A stretch of DNA of 50,283 bases from Actinomycetes bacterium (lineage in GTDB: Bacteria; Actinomycetota; Actinomycetes; Streptosporangiales; Streptosporangiaceae): the NCBI GenBank assembly GCA_025964575.1, contig JAOPYO010000185.1, positions 1-50,283 of the forward strand. Reading direction: 5' to 3'. A program made the translations under genes and the position numbers. The notes beneath the pieces are model-generated. The model saw only the letters and a list, made by a program, of their open reading frames with translations, had not been told where the DNA came from and did not search any database. Shown piece after piece: positions 1 through 7,031 of this stretch (position 1 is its first letter; every line of letters starts with the position of its first letter).

Positions 1-2
1 GC

Positions 3-158
3 CTGGCGCGGGTGTCGAGCCTGGTGAAGCAGCTCCGCGCCGACCGCGGGCGGGGACGCACTCTCCTGTTCGACGCGGGAGACACCATTCAGGGCACCCC
101 GCTGGGGTTCTACTACGCCACGGTGGAGCCGATCACGACGACCGGTCAGCACCCTTCG
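3..158 (+). pseudogene. 5'-nucleotidase / metallophosphatase fragment, broken at about 155
   Basis: The + frame is open from the left edge and reads as the N-terminal metallophosphatase region of a 5'-nucleotidase-type enzyme: a stretch ending LLFDAGDTIQGTPLGF, then YYATVEPIT and TTGQHP. Family members normally continue after the HP with PMA..MN and the GNHEF motif. Here the homologous reading stops at about 150-158 and becomes low-complexity Ser/Pro/Arg text. The opposite strand immediately beyond (264 to about 151) encodes a Tat signal peptide of the kind such secreted phosphatases carry. I infer that one gene has been split by an inversion or a similar rearrangement. The upstream part lies outside the window. 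Confidence 0.6.
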
Positions 159-264
159 CGGTCGTCGCCGCCTCAGCCGAGCGGGGCCAGCCCGCAAGAG
201 CGAGCGCACTCGCGGCGGTCAGCCCGCCGAGTACCTGCCTCCGGCTCACGCCCGGACTCTCCAT
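133..264 (-). pseudogene. Orphan Tat signal peptide fragment (43 codons)
   Basis: The - strand ORF from ATG at 264 reads MESPGVSRRQVLGGLTAAS, followed by ALALAGWPRSAEA, ATTAKG, a few more residues and a stop. This is a textbook twin-arginine signal (SRRQVL, hydrophobic core, AEA cleavage region) with no mature protein behind it. GAGG lies 4 nt before the ATG. The stop falls inside the region that on the + strand encodes the metallophosphatase fragment, so both broken ends meet at about 150-165. The simplest reading is that this is the export signal of that phosphatase, now facing the wrong way. An independent truncated Tat gene is the alternative. Confidence 0.5.
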
Positions 265-622
265 GGCCTCATCCGGAACACGGCAGGAACACCACCGAGG
301 CGCTGGGCCGGACCGGCTCCCTGGATTCTCCATGATGAACGCATTCCTTCCGGAGGTGACGAGCTGCCAGACTAAAGTCCGTACGCCGGATTCGTACCGG
401 TGAGATCTTCCGATCCCGGCACCCAATCGTTGGCACTCCCCGGTCTTGCAACCGCGCCCACAACGGGACCGCGGCGACGCCGACCAGTGGCAACCTTCAT
501 CTGACGACGCGGTCGGTTCATGACGGCGGCTGCAGCATTCAACCGTGAGGAGCTTCCCGATCGTCGCCACCACCGGCTTGCGGAGATTGGCGAGTTGGGA
601 GCGCCGGCCGGGATCGGGTCGG

Positions 623-1816
623 CTACTGGATGGGTAGCAGCTGACCGGCGGCGTCCAGGCGATTGGTACGGCCGAGGGTGTCGATGAGGTGGATTGTGGT
701 GGTGTGTCGGGTCGGGTCGTAGGTCTGGATCGCGAGGGAGGGGACTCCGGGGGCGGTGGCGGCAGTGTTGAACATGCTGGTGCTCTGCCAGATGACATGG
801 CCGTCGGTGGCTCGCAGGACTTCGACGACGTCTCCGATGCCGGTGGGTCCGTGCCTGGCCCAGGTGATGAGCCGGCTACCGTCGCCTGACCAGCCGACGA
901 TGCTCTTCCCGGCTATCCGTCCGATGGGATGGGGCGTGGGTCTGAGCGCGTACAGGTCGGCTTGGGTGGGTGTCTCCGGCGGCATGGCCGGAGGGGAGGG
1001 GAGCTCACACATCGTGAACGACCGGCCGGCTTTCCTGCCCGGTGAGCAGGAAACGGGAGCGGGGGAGGATTTCGGGGGTGGGGGCTGGTCGGCGTGCTGG
1101 ATCGCCATGTCCAGTCCGTTGGGGGCCACCGCCACAGTGGTGACCAGGCCGGCTGCGGTGCCGGTGAAGTCCCGCTGGAAGAGCACTTTCCGCTTGGCCA
1201 GGCTCACGACCGCCACGGCGTCCACATACGGCGAGGTCGATTCGGCCGTGACGACCGCCCGGTCGGCGGTGACATCGCACGACCGCAGGCTGTAGCTGGA
1301 TGTTGGTAGGTGGCCGAACAGGCTGGGGAACACGCTGATGTGCAGGTGTTGTGGCGCCCGCACGTCGAACCAGCCGACCCGGATCGGGCGCACGTAGCCG
1401 TTGAGGAATCCGCACATCCGCCGGCTGTCGGGAGCCCAGATCGATGACACCAGGGCGCTGGGCTTGGTGAGTGCACTGGGCACCGACCCGTCGGGTGCGA
1501 TGGCGGGCTTGCTGCATGCTTCGACGCAGGGCGGAAAGATCAACCGGCCGACCGTGCGTTCGCCGGTGTAGGTGTAGGCCTGGGCACTGCAGTTGCCTGG
1601 GTTGGTCACGAAGAACACCTGCCCGTCCGGAGCCGTTCCCCGGATCAGGCCGGGACCGCTGGTGGCTGGGCAGCCGTTCCCAGGCACCCGAGGGCCCTCC
1701 TGGCTGCACGCCGAGGTGCCCGCGACCAGCACGAGCACTACGAAGACCTGCAGAATCCGCCGGCGGGCCCGGTGCGACCGCCCGGCCTGCGCGCGCCGTC
1801 GCGAGGTAAGGATCAT
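623..1816 (-). CDS. Putative secreted lipoprotein with a beta-propeller-like body
   Basis: The protein has 397 residues. An Arg-rich N-terminus is followed by a hydrophobic segment (ILQVFVVLVLVAGTSAC), giving a lipobox-like TSAC with Cys at about residue 37, so export and lipidation are likely. The body has repeated short blocks such as IAPDGS, WAPDSRR, VAPNGLD and WSGDGSRLI, like TolB/WD40-type propeller blades. I cannot name a specific family. The ATG overlaps the stop of a small upstream ORF as ATGA and has no ribosome binding site of its own, which suggests coupled translation. The region downstream (335-622) contains no ORF I can support. Confidence 0.6.
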   Translation of the reverse strand: MILTSRRRAQAGRSHRARRRILQVFVVLVLVAGTSACSQEGPRVPGNGCPATSGPGLIRGTAPDGQVFFVTNPGNCSAQAYTYTGERTVGRLIFPPCVEACSKPAIAPDGSVPSALTKPSALVSSIWAPDSRRMCGFLNGYVRPIRVGWFDVRAPQHLHISVFPSLFGHLPTSSYSLRSCDVTADRAVVTAESTSPYVDAVAVVSLAKRKVLFQRDFTGTAAGLVTTVAVAPNGLDMAIQHADQPPPPKSSPAPVSCSPGRKAGRSFTMCELPSPPAMPPETPTQADLYALRPTPHPIGRIAGKSIVGWSGDGSRLITWARHGPTGIGDVVEVLRATDGHVIWQSTSMFNTAATAPGVPSLAIQTYDPTRHTTTIHLIDTLGRTNRLDAAGQLLPIQ

Positions 1817-1950
1817 GATCGGTGTGCTCTGGGGTGAGTGGCGCTCGGTTGGGCGGTGGCCTCCCGGCCAGAGTGAGCAGGCACCGCCGGGTCGGATGGG
1901 ATCGCGGCCAGCACCGTCGCGCCGGTCAGCAATGCACGGCGCTCGTTCAC
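1813..1950 (-). CDS. Small hypothetical ORF coupled to the lipoprotein gene
   Basis: From a GTG at 1950 this reads 45 codons beginning MNERRALLTGATVLAAIP, then a Pro/Ala/His-rich tail. Its TGA overlaps the lipoprotein ATG (ATGA). A longer version could start as far up as 2079. The Arg-Arg plus short hydrophobic stretch looks like a signal or membrane segment, or the remnant of a larger protein. The main support is that the lipoprotein start lacks an SD and would benefit from coupling. No family recognised. Confidence 0.25.
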   Translation of the reverse strand: MNERRALLTGATVLAAIPSDPAVPAHSGREATAQPSATHPRAHRS

Positions 1951-2211
1951 GGCCGACCTGTAGCTGAGCCCATGTCCTGTTGGACGTGGCTCGTCGGGCT
2001 GGGGTTGCATCCGTTGCTCATGGGTTGGAAGTGAGCGGGGAGGTGGTTCTCGATGTGGATATGCGGCTTCAGGCCGCACCAGTCCACGATGACCGGGCCT
2101 GAACCTCGGTCACCTCACATCGAGTTCATGAACTCGACGGGGAGATCACGAGGATCGGGTGGCTGCTGCAGCACTGGCAACCAGGGCCGGCGCATGCTGC
2201 AGGATGGAGAG

Positions 2212-2844
2212 ATGCGCGTTCGGCCGGTCTCACCCGAGCTTCTGGTTGAAGAGCTCTGCGACCGGATGGCAGCCACTCCCCGCGAGCGTTGGCTGCGGGT
2301 CGCGGTCGACGGTCCCCCGGCCGCGAGGCCGGAGGACCTCGCCGACGCTCTGGTCGGGCCGATGCGCGTCCGGGGCCGGGACGTCGTGCGGGTATCTGCG
2401 CGTGACTTCCTGCGCCCGGCATCGCTCCGGTACGAGTTCGGACGGTACGACCCCGACGTCTACTACAACGACTGGCTGGACGTGGGCGGGCTCTTCCGGG
2501 AGGTACTCGTTCCGCTGGAACCGGGCGGCACCGGAAAGGTGTTGCCCAGCCTGTGGAACAGCGTCCTCGATCGGGCCACGCGGGCGCAGTACATGATCGT
2601 TCCGGTCGGCGGCATCCTCCTGCTGGATGGCTCGCTGTTGCTCGGCCGAGGGCTTCCGTTCGACCTGACCGTCCACCTGAGCCTGTCGGCCGGAGCCCTG
2701 GCCCGCCGCACGGGGAACGACGAGGCATGGACGCTGCCCGCGTACACGCGCTACCAAGAGCAGGTCCAGCCCCTGCAGAATGCGGACATCGTGGTAAAGA
2801 TGGACGATCCACACCACCCGGCGCTGCTCATGGAACCAAAATGA
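2212..2844 (+). CDS. Uridine-kinase-like protein with degenerate P-loop
   Basis: The protein has 210 residues. The chosen ATG follows AGGATGGAGAG; an upstream in-frame extension lacks coding character. It resembles actinobacterial proteins annotated as uridine kinases: VAVDGPPAARPEDLADAL at the N-terminus, VSARDFLRPASLR, YYNDWLDVGGL, a central GGILLLDGSLLLGRGLPFD (Walker-B-like and lid region) and a C-terminal DPHHPALL. The usual GxxGxGKT Walker A is replaced by DGPPAARPED, so conventional ATP binding is doubtful although this is seen in other members of the group. It converges with the globin gene, the two stops lying 18 nt apart. Confidence 0.7.
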   Translation: MRVRPVSPELLVEELCDRMAATPRERWLRVAVDGPPAARPEDLADALVGPMRVRGRDVVRVSARDFLRPASLRYEFGRYDPDVYYNDWLDVGGLFREVLVPLEPGGTGKVLPSLWNSVLDRATRAQYMIVPVGGILLLDGSLLLGRGLPFDLTVHLSLSAGALARRTGNDEAWTLPAYTRYQEQVQPLQNADIVVKMDDPHHPALLMEPK

Positions 2845-2845
2845 G

Positions 2846-2864
2846 AGGCCAACGAGGGTGGCCT
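2846..2864. terminator. Short hairpin between convergent genes
   Basis: AGGCCA (2846-2851) and TGGCCT (2859-2864) form a 6-bp stem with a 7-nt loop between the stops of the kinase-like gene and the globin gene. It could end transcription from both sides. No U-tract is present, as is usual in high-GC actinomycetes. Confidence 0.35.
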
Positions 2865-3327
2865 AACTACCGTCAGCGCCTTGGAGACCGTGCCAGGACC
2901 AGCGGGGCACGGGCAGCCCCGAAGGCACTCGGGTTTCGCGAGGTGAGTAGGAGAGCACCTCGCGAACGGCCCATTCCATGTACGACCGCAGGCCGGCGCG
3001 GAAGTCGGGGTCTTCGGGGAGCCTGGCATCGTCGGCGGCCAGCACGAAGCACCTGACGAAGCGTTCGCCCAGGTCTTCCTCAGCGCCCTGGCCTGCGTGG
3101 ATGCCGAGCATCGCCGACTGGCCACCACAGGACTGCGAGTAGGCGGCAGGTCCACCGAAGATCTCGGCCCAGTATGCCGCCAGTCTCTCCACGTGCTGGG
3201 GATGACCGGGATGCGAGAACGGGTGGTTCAGCACCGGGTCCTGCAGACAGCGCTCGTGGTGCGCCTCGGCGAGCCGGAGGAACGCCGACTCGCCGCCCGC
3301 GAACTCAAAAATCGATGGCCGCCTCAT
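2863..3327 (-). CDS. Group II truncated haemoglobin (globin)
   Basis: The protein has 154 residues. The ATG at 3327 is preceded by GGAAGAG at good spacing; an in-frame upstream extension is poorly coding. It is a heme-binding truncated globin that likely handles O2 or NO in the cytoplasm. The order FEFAGGESAFLRLAEAHHERC, DPVLNHPFSHPGHPQHVERL, AYWAEIFGGPAAYS and MLGIHAGQG matches truncated-haemoglobin helices, including the HPQHVERLAAYWAEIFGGP core. The last His (in GIHAGQ) is the likely proximal heme ligand. Its start region lies divergently close to the YchJ-family gene. Confidence 0.75.
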   Translation of the reverse strand: MRRPSIFEFAGGESAFLRLAEAHHERCLQDPVLNHPFSHPGHPQHVERLAAYWAEIFGGPAAYSQSCGGQSAMLGIHAGQGAEEDLGERFVRCFVLAADDARLPEDPDFRAGLRSYMEWAVREVLSYSPRETRVPSGLPVPRWSWHGLQGADGS

Positions 3328-3487
3328 GGTGCGACTCTTCCACAGGACAGGAGTTACGGGACAGACAACAGCGTCCGCGGTCAGGATCGAGCACCCGATC
3401 AGCGGCATGAGGGGATGGCTCTCGCAGAGTGGACACGCTGTGTCCTGTGGACCACGTTGCCGACGTACAACCGGCAGAATCAGGGGC

Positions 3488-3916
3488 GTGCCCAAACACA
3501 GCCCAGTCGTCTCCACCAGGGGGTGCTTTTGCGGGCTACCCGCGCCGTACCAGGATTGTTGTGGGCGTTTTCATCGCGGTGACGCGAAGGCGCCGACCGC
3601 GGAGCGGCTCATGCGCTCGCGGTTCAGCGCGTTCTGCGTGGGTGACGAGGCCTACCTCTTGCGTACCTGGCACCCGGCGACGCGGCCACCACGCATCGGC
3701 CTCGACAAGGCCCTGAGATGGGAGCGCCTGGAGGTCCTCGAGACCACCAACGGGAGCGTCTTCCATACCGACGGAGCCGTCCGTTTCCGCGCCCACTACC
3801 TTGAGCGGGGCCGCCCCGGACACCTGGAGGAGCACAGTCACTTCGTCGCCCAAGACGGCACCTGGCTGTATGTCGGCCCCCTGGAACACCGGCCCAACGG
3901 CAACTGGCCGGGCTGA
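3488..3916 (+). CDS. YchJ-family (UPF0225) protein with SEC-C-like zinc motif
   Basis: The protein has 142 residues from the GTG at 3488. The N-terminal CFCGLPAPYQDCCGRFH is the Cys-rich metal-binding motif of the YchJ/SEC-C group. It is followed by TAERLMRSRFSAFCVGD and YLLRTWHPATRP, which are characteristic of the family, and a C-terminal RGRPGHLEEHSHFV/WLYVGPLE region. The function of these proteins is not established; the fold is NTF2-like. The SD is weak (AGGGG very close to the start), so the start is an estimate based on family length (usually 120-160 residues). Confidence 0.75.
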   Translation: MPKHSPVVSTRGCFCGLPAPYQDCCGRFHRGDAKAPTAERLMRSRFSAFCVGDEAYLLRTWHPATRPPRIGLDKALRWERLEVLETTNGSVFHTDGAVRFRAHYLERGRPGHLEEHSHFVAQDGTWLYVGPLEHRPNGNWPG

Positions 3917-4008
3917 TGTGCGCCAAGCCGACCACACCCGGTCGCGGCATGTACTGTCGGCGCCGTCGTGGGTTGCAGAGCCGACTGGGCTGCAGGACTG
4001 GAGGCGCC

Positions 4009-4503
4009 ATGGCGATCGTGACTGAACTAGACCTGCCGCTGTTCGACTACTCGGCGCCTGATCTGAGGGGCGAGGTTTATCACCAGCGGCTTGCCGAGGT
4101 GGCCGAGCAAGGATGGCTGGCTCAAGGACCACTGTCGTATGTGGTGCTGGACAGGCAGGCCGGTGAGTTCTTCCTGCGGTCGCGGGCGACGGTGTTTCCC
4201 GGCCGGCAGATCGCCGAGATGTTCGGAGTGACGCAGGGCCGCCTGTGGGAACAGATCGACGCCAACATCCTCAACCAGAGCGGTGAGAGCCATCGGCGGC
4301 TGCGGGCGCTGGTGGGTCCGGCATTCACGCCGCGAGCGGCGGACCGATGGCGCCCGGCCATGCGGGAGTTCCTGGAACATCTGTGGGATGAGGCGGTGAC
4401 CTCGTGCGAGTTCGTCACGACGGTGGCCCGGCCGTACCCCGCACTGACCATCGCCACTGTGCTCGGTGCACCACCAGAAGACGCGCCGCGGCTGCACGCG
4501 TGA
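4009..4503 (+). pseudogene. Cytochrome P450, N-terminal half only
   Basis: The ATG is preceded by GGAGG. It encodes 164 residues typical of the first 40% of an actinobacterial P450: the helix-C region (NILNQSGESHRRLRALVGPAFTP split as GESHRRLR and LVGPAFTPR), DRWRPAMREF, and TIATVLGAPPEDAPRLH. It then meets a stop. The I-helix AGxDT, the ExxR motif and the heme-ligating Cys loop are all missing, and no continuation is visible in any frame. The next coding-like DNA belongs to a different gene (a MetG remnant), so this is a truncated pseudogene at a rearrangement junction. It is unlikely to serve the PTM cluster. Confidence 0.8.
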
Positions 4504-4504
4504 G

Positions 4505-4780
4505 GTCCGGCCCTGGGAACTGGCCAAGGACGAGTACGGTGGCAGTGCACGGGCCACGGAGCAGCTGGACGTAGTCCTGGCCGTCCTCATCCAAGCGTGC
4601 AGGACGCTGGGCGATCACCTAACGCTCTTCCTGCCCGACACCGCTGCCCGCGTCACCCGGCAATGCACGACCCAGGACGGCAGACTCCCTGAACCCCGTC
4701 CACTCTTTCGAAGAATCACCATCCCAAAGCCGCGATCCACGTCCGTGCCGCAACAGGACGACCTCAAATCCGACAGATGA
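4505..4780 (+). pseudogene. Methionyl-tRNA synthetase C-terminal remnant
   Basis: In the frame offset from the P450, the sequence after about 4500 reads EVRPWELAKDEYGGS, then QLDVVLAVLIQACRTLGDHL, LFLPDTAARVTRQC and DGRLPEPRPLFRRI. This pattern (PWELAK, D-VL-LI-ACRTL, LFLPD-A-RI, GRLPEPRPLFPRI) is the end of the anticodon-binding domain of MetG-like class I synthetases. No catalytic domain is present. It is fused directly to the P450 fragment, so two unrelated genes were joined by a deletion or other rearrangement. The identification comes from remembered family patterns, not from a search. Confidence 0.6.
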
Positions 4781-4843
4781 CGTTCCTAGTGATCGCCGGG
4801 GGCCGCCGAGCTGATCGGCGCGCCCCCGTCGTCTGCGGCCGCG

Positions 4844-5599
4844 CTAGCCGAACAGCCGGGTGAGCCAGGACTGCCAGGCCTGTGCGGTCTCCTCGGGGTC
4901 CGCGTCGCCGGAGAAGATGTGGTGTCCCAGGACCATGACGTCGCCCCTCTGCGGGCCGGAATGGATGAACCGGTAGAGAGCGTCGTCCGTGCGGACGCCG
5001 AGGAAGGTCGGGAGACCGGCGTGGTCGACGACGCCTTCGACCGGCGGGAGACCGGCCACCGTCAGCCGTACCGGGTCGCCTTCGTTGACCGTGCCGGTCA
5101 GCCCGAGCTCACTCTTGACGACCGTCCACGCGTGCTCGCGGGCGGCCGCCTGCGGTCGGATGGCGGAGATGACCGTCGCGGCCCGTCCGGGGAAGTACGT
5201 GAGGTACTGGGCCAGCGCATGGAGGTACATGTCCCAGCCCTCCTTCAAGGCCTCGTACTCGGTCTCCCAGTCGTCACCCAGGAACCCGCTCTGTACGAGG
5301 CGTAGGACGGTACTGCCCGACTCGCGACCTTCGATGAGGTACTCGAACGCCATGAACGTTCCGTCCTCACCCTCGTCGCTGCGGTGTGCCAGTCGTTTCC
5401 GCGGCTCCCAGGCGGTCACGGTGGACTCCTGCGTCTGGCCGAACAGGGCCATCCGCGCCACGCCCCCTTCATGGGGCTCGATCTGGTTGCGGCCCATGAA
5501 CCAGGAGTCGACTCCCGGTCCGGTGGCGATCGCTTCCCACACCTGCTCAGGAGTCGCATCCAGCTCGATCTCCTTGTGCAGTTCGAACTCATGGGCCAT
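4844..5599 (-). CDS. SRPBCC (AHSA1-type) domain protein
   Basis: The protein has 251 residues. The first 145 or so are an SRPBCC/AHSA1 fold: FELHKEIELDATPEQVWEAIA, GVDSWFMGRN, TAWEPRKRLAHR, and a helical end (EALKEGWDMYLHALAQYL). The last 100 residues form a second unassigned domain. Such proteins bind hydrophobic ligands or act as Hsp90-activator-like factors, and are often encoded with an ArsR-type regulator. That regulator lies 91 nt upstream on the same strand, so the two are probably one operon. The start follows a GGGAG-type SD. Confidence 0.75.
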   Translation of the reverse strand: MAHEFELHKEIELDATPEQVWEAIATGPGVDSWFMGRNQIEPHEGGVARMALFGQTQESTVTAWEPRKRLAHRSDEGEDGTFMAFEYLIEGRESGSTVLRLVQSGFLGDDWETEYEALKEGWDMYLHALAQYLTYFPGRAATVISAIRPQAAAREHAWTVVKSELGLTGTVNEGDPVRLTVAGLPPVEGVVDHAGLPTFLGVRTDDALYRFIHSGPQRGDVMVLGHHIFSGDADPEETAQAWQSWLTRLFG

Positions 5600-5690
5600 C
5601 TCAGATACTCCCTAGTACGGATCGCCTAGCTGGTTTTCCGGGTCGTCAATCGGTCTGGTCTATCTCGTTTGGTCTGATACCGGGGTTTGG

Positions 5691-6305
5691 TCAGCGGATG
5701 TGGACCGTCTCGGTTTCGGCCGTCTCGGTCTTGACACTCGGGTGGACGGCGACGACCACGCGGTGCTCACGCCCGCCCTCGGCCGTCTCGTCGTGGTACT
5801 TGCTCACCAGCGCGGCCATCGACTCCGCGAGTTCCCGGGCGAACGCCGCCCAGTCGGCCGCCGGGGCGAACCGCACCTGCCCGTTCATCGCGAACGTCGC
5901 CACCCGCTTACGCGCCCTGGCCGCCGCAGTGACCAAAGCACCCACATCACGCACCAGCCGGGCGGCCACCGCCAGCAGCCACCGCACCGACAACTGATCC
6001 GGTGAACGCGCCGGATCAGGCTGCACCGCCGCCAGCGCGGACGGCGAGATCACATACGACGCCGCCGTGGCCCGCACCATCCGCTCGGTCACATTGCCCT
6101 TACGGCGCTCCTCCACCAGTTCGATCAGCCCATGACGTTCCAGCGCCCGCAAGTGGTAGTTCACCTTCTGCCGCGCCATCCCCACCCGGGCCGCCAGCAT
6201 CGTGGCCGACGCCGGCTCGGCCAGCTCCGCCAGCAACCGGGCCCGCACCGGATCCAGCGAGACCTCGGCCGCGGCCGGGTCCTCGATCACTGCGACTTCG
6301 AACAT
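5691..6305 (-). CDS. ArsR-type winged-helix transcriptional regulator
   Basis: The protein has 204 residues. The N-terminal winged helix reads LDPVRARLLAELAEPASAT, MLAARVGMARQKVNYHLRAL and ERHGLIELVEERRKGN, a clear helix-turn-helix with wing. The C-terminal 110 residues (AARLVRDVGALV, WAAFARELAESMAALV and an ending EHRVVVAVHP) are probably for sensing or dimerisation. It lies upstream of the SRPBCC gene on the same strand. A perfect palindrome starts 18 nt before the ATG and is the likely autoregulatory operator. Confidence 0.8.
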   Translation of the reverse strand: MFEVAVIEDPAAAEVSLDPVRARLLAELAEPASATMLAARVGMARQKVNYHLRALERHGLIELVEERRKGNVTERMVRATAASYVISPSALAAVQPDPARSPDQLSVRWLLAVAARLVRDVGALVTAAARARKRVATFAMNGQVRFAPAADWAAFARELAESMAALVSKYHDETAEGGREHRVVVAVHPSVKTETAETETVHIR

Positions 6306-6322
6306 GTCATGAGCGTGGCACC

Positions 6323-6338
6323 GACAAATTTATTTGTC
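6323..6338. promoter_or_regulatory. Palindromic operator GACAAAT-TT-ATTTGTC
   Basis: Two 7-bp arms (GACAAAT and ATTTGTC) are separated by 2 nt, making a perfect and very AT-rich inverted repeat in high-GC DNA. It sits in the 115-bp gap between the divergent ArsR-type and MarR-type genes and ends 18 nt from the ArsR-type start. It is the obvious candidate binding site for that winged-helix protein. On the - strand its edge also supplies a TTGACA. Confidence 0.65.
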
Positions 6339-6420
6339 AAGACAGTTCGGATCGTCGGGCAACTCAGAGCGGGCGAGACGGAAATATGTTCAGTTCAACT
6401 GTTAAGTCAGACTGTGTAGT

Positions 6421-6870
6421 GTGATGGGCATGGGTGATCTTTCGGGCGCGGAAACGGTCGCCGAAGAGCTCCGTACCGCGATCGGCCGGGTGGTACGGCG
6501 TCTCCGCAGCGAATCGGGCATACCGAACCAGCACGTCACGGCACTGCGTTGGCTCGAACGTGGTGACCCGATGACCACGAGCGGCCTCGCGGCAGCTGAG
6601 CGGATCACGCCGCAGTCGATGGCGGTCACGCTCACCGCCCTGCACGGTCAGGGCTACGTGCAACGTGCGGCCGACCCGAACGACCGGCGGCAGATCCTCT
6701 GGTCCCTTACGCCAAGCGGCCGGGCCGTCCTCGCTGAGGATCGGCGGCGGCGGGCTCGGTGGCTGGTCGCCGCGATCGACGAACTCACCGATGAAGAGAC
6801 GGCCCGATTGCGGGACGCCGCGAGGTTGCTGAACAAGATCATGGACAGGAGCGAAATTCGTGGCGCATGA
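6421..6870 (+). CDS. MarR family transcriptional regulator
   Basis: The protein has 149 residues from GTG 6421; ATG 6424 or 6430 are equally possible, and no SD is visible, so a leaderless transcript is plausible. The MarR core is clear: TALRWLERGDPMTTSGLAAA, ERITPQSMAVTLTALHGQGY, then the wing QRAADPNDRRQILWSLTPSG and a C-terminal helix (DELTDEETARLRDAARLL). It precedes the MFS, hydrolase and DUF6295 genes on the same strand and probably represses them in response to a small toxic molecule. The AT-rich stretch at 6391-6420 likely contains its promoter and operator. Confidence 0.85.
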   Translation: MMGMGDLSGAETVAEELRTAIGRVVRRLRSESGIPNQHVTALRWLERGDPMTTSGLAAAERITPQSMAVTLTALHGQGYVQRAADPNDRRQILWSLTPSGRAVLAEDRRRRARWLVAAIDELTDEETARLRDAARLLNKIMDRSEIRGA

Positions 6871-7031
6871 TCACCTCGATTCCGCCACCACGGCCCTGGT
6901 GGCGGATCCGCACAGGCCGACGGCGTCATCACGGATCTGTACCCCCGGCCGCGTCGCACCCAGCCCCGCCCTGCTCGTCGGTGACCGGCAGTGGGGGCGT
7001 CGGTCATGAAGCGGCTGGTGGGCGATCTGTG

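Noticed and set aside
12..335. The whole 107-codon + ORF as a complete small gene
   Set aside because: Only the first 48 or so codons look like protein (metallophosphatase); the rest is read-through past a breakpoint.
4009..4503. P450 fragment as the missing PTM oxidase (FtdF)
   Set aside because: It lacks heme-binding and I-helix regions, is 8 kb from the cluster and is separated by unrelated operons.
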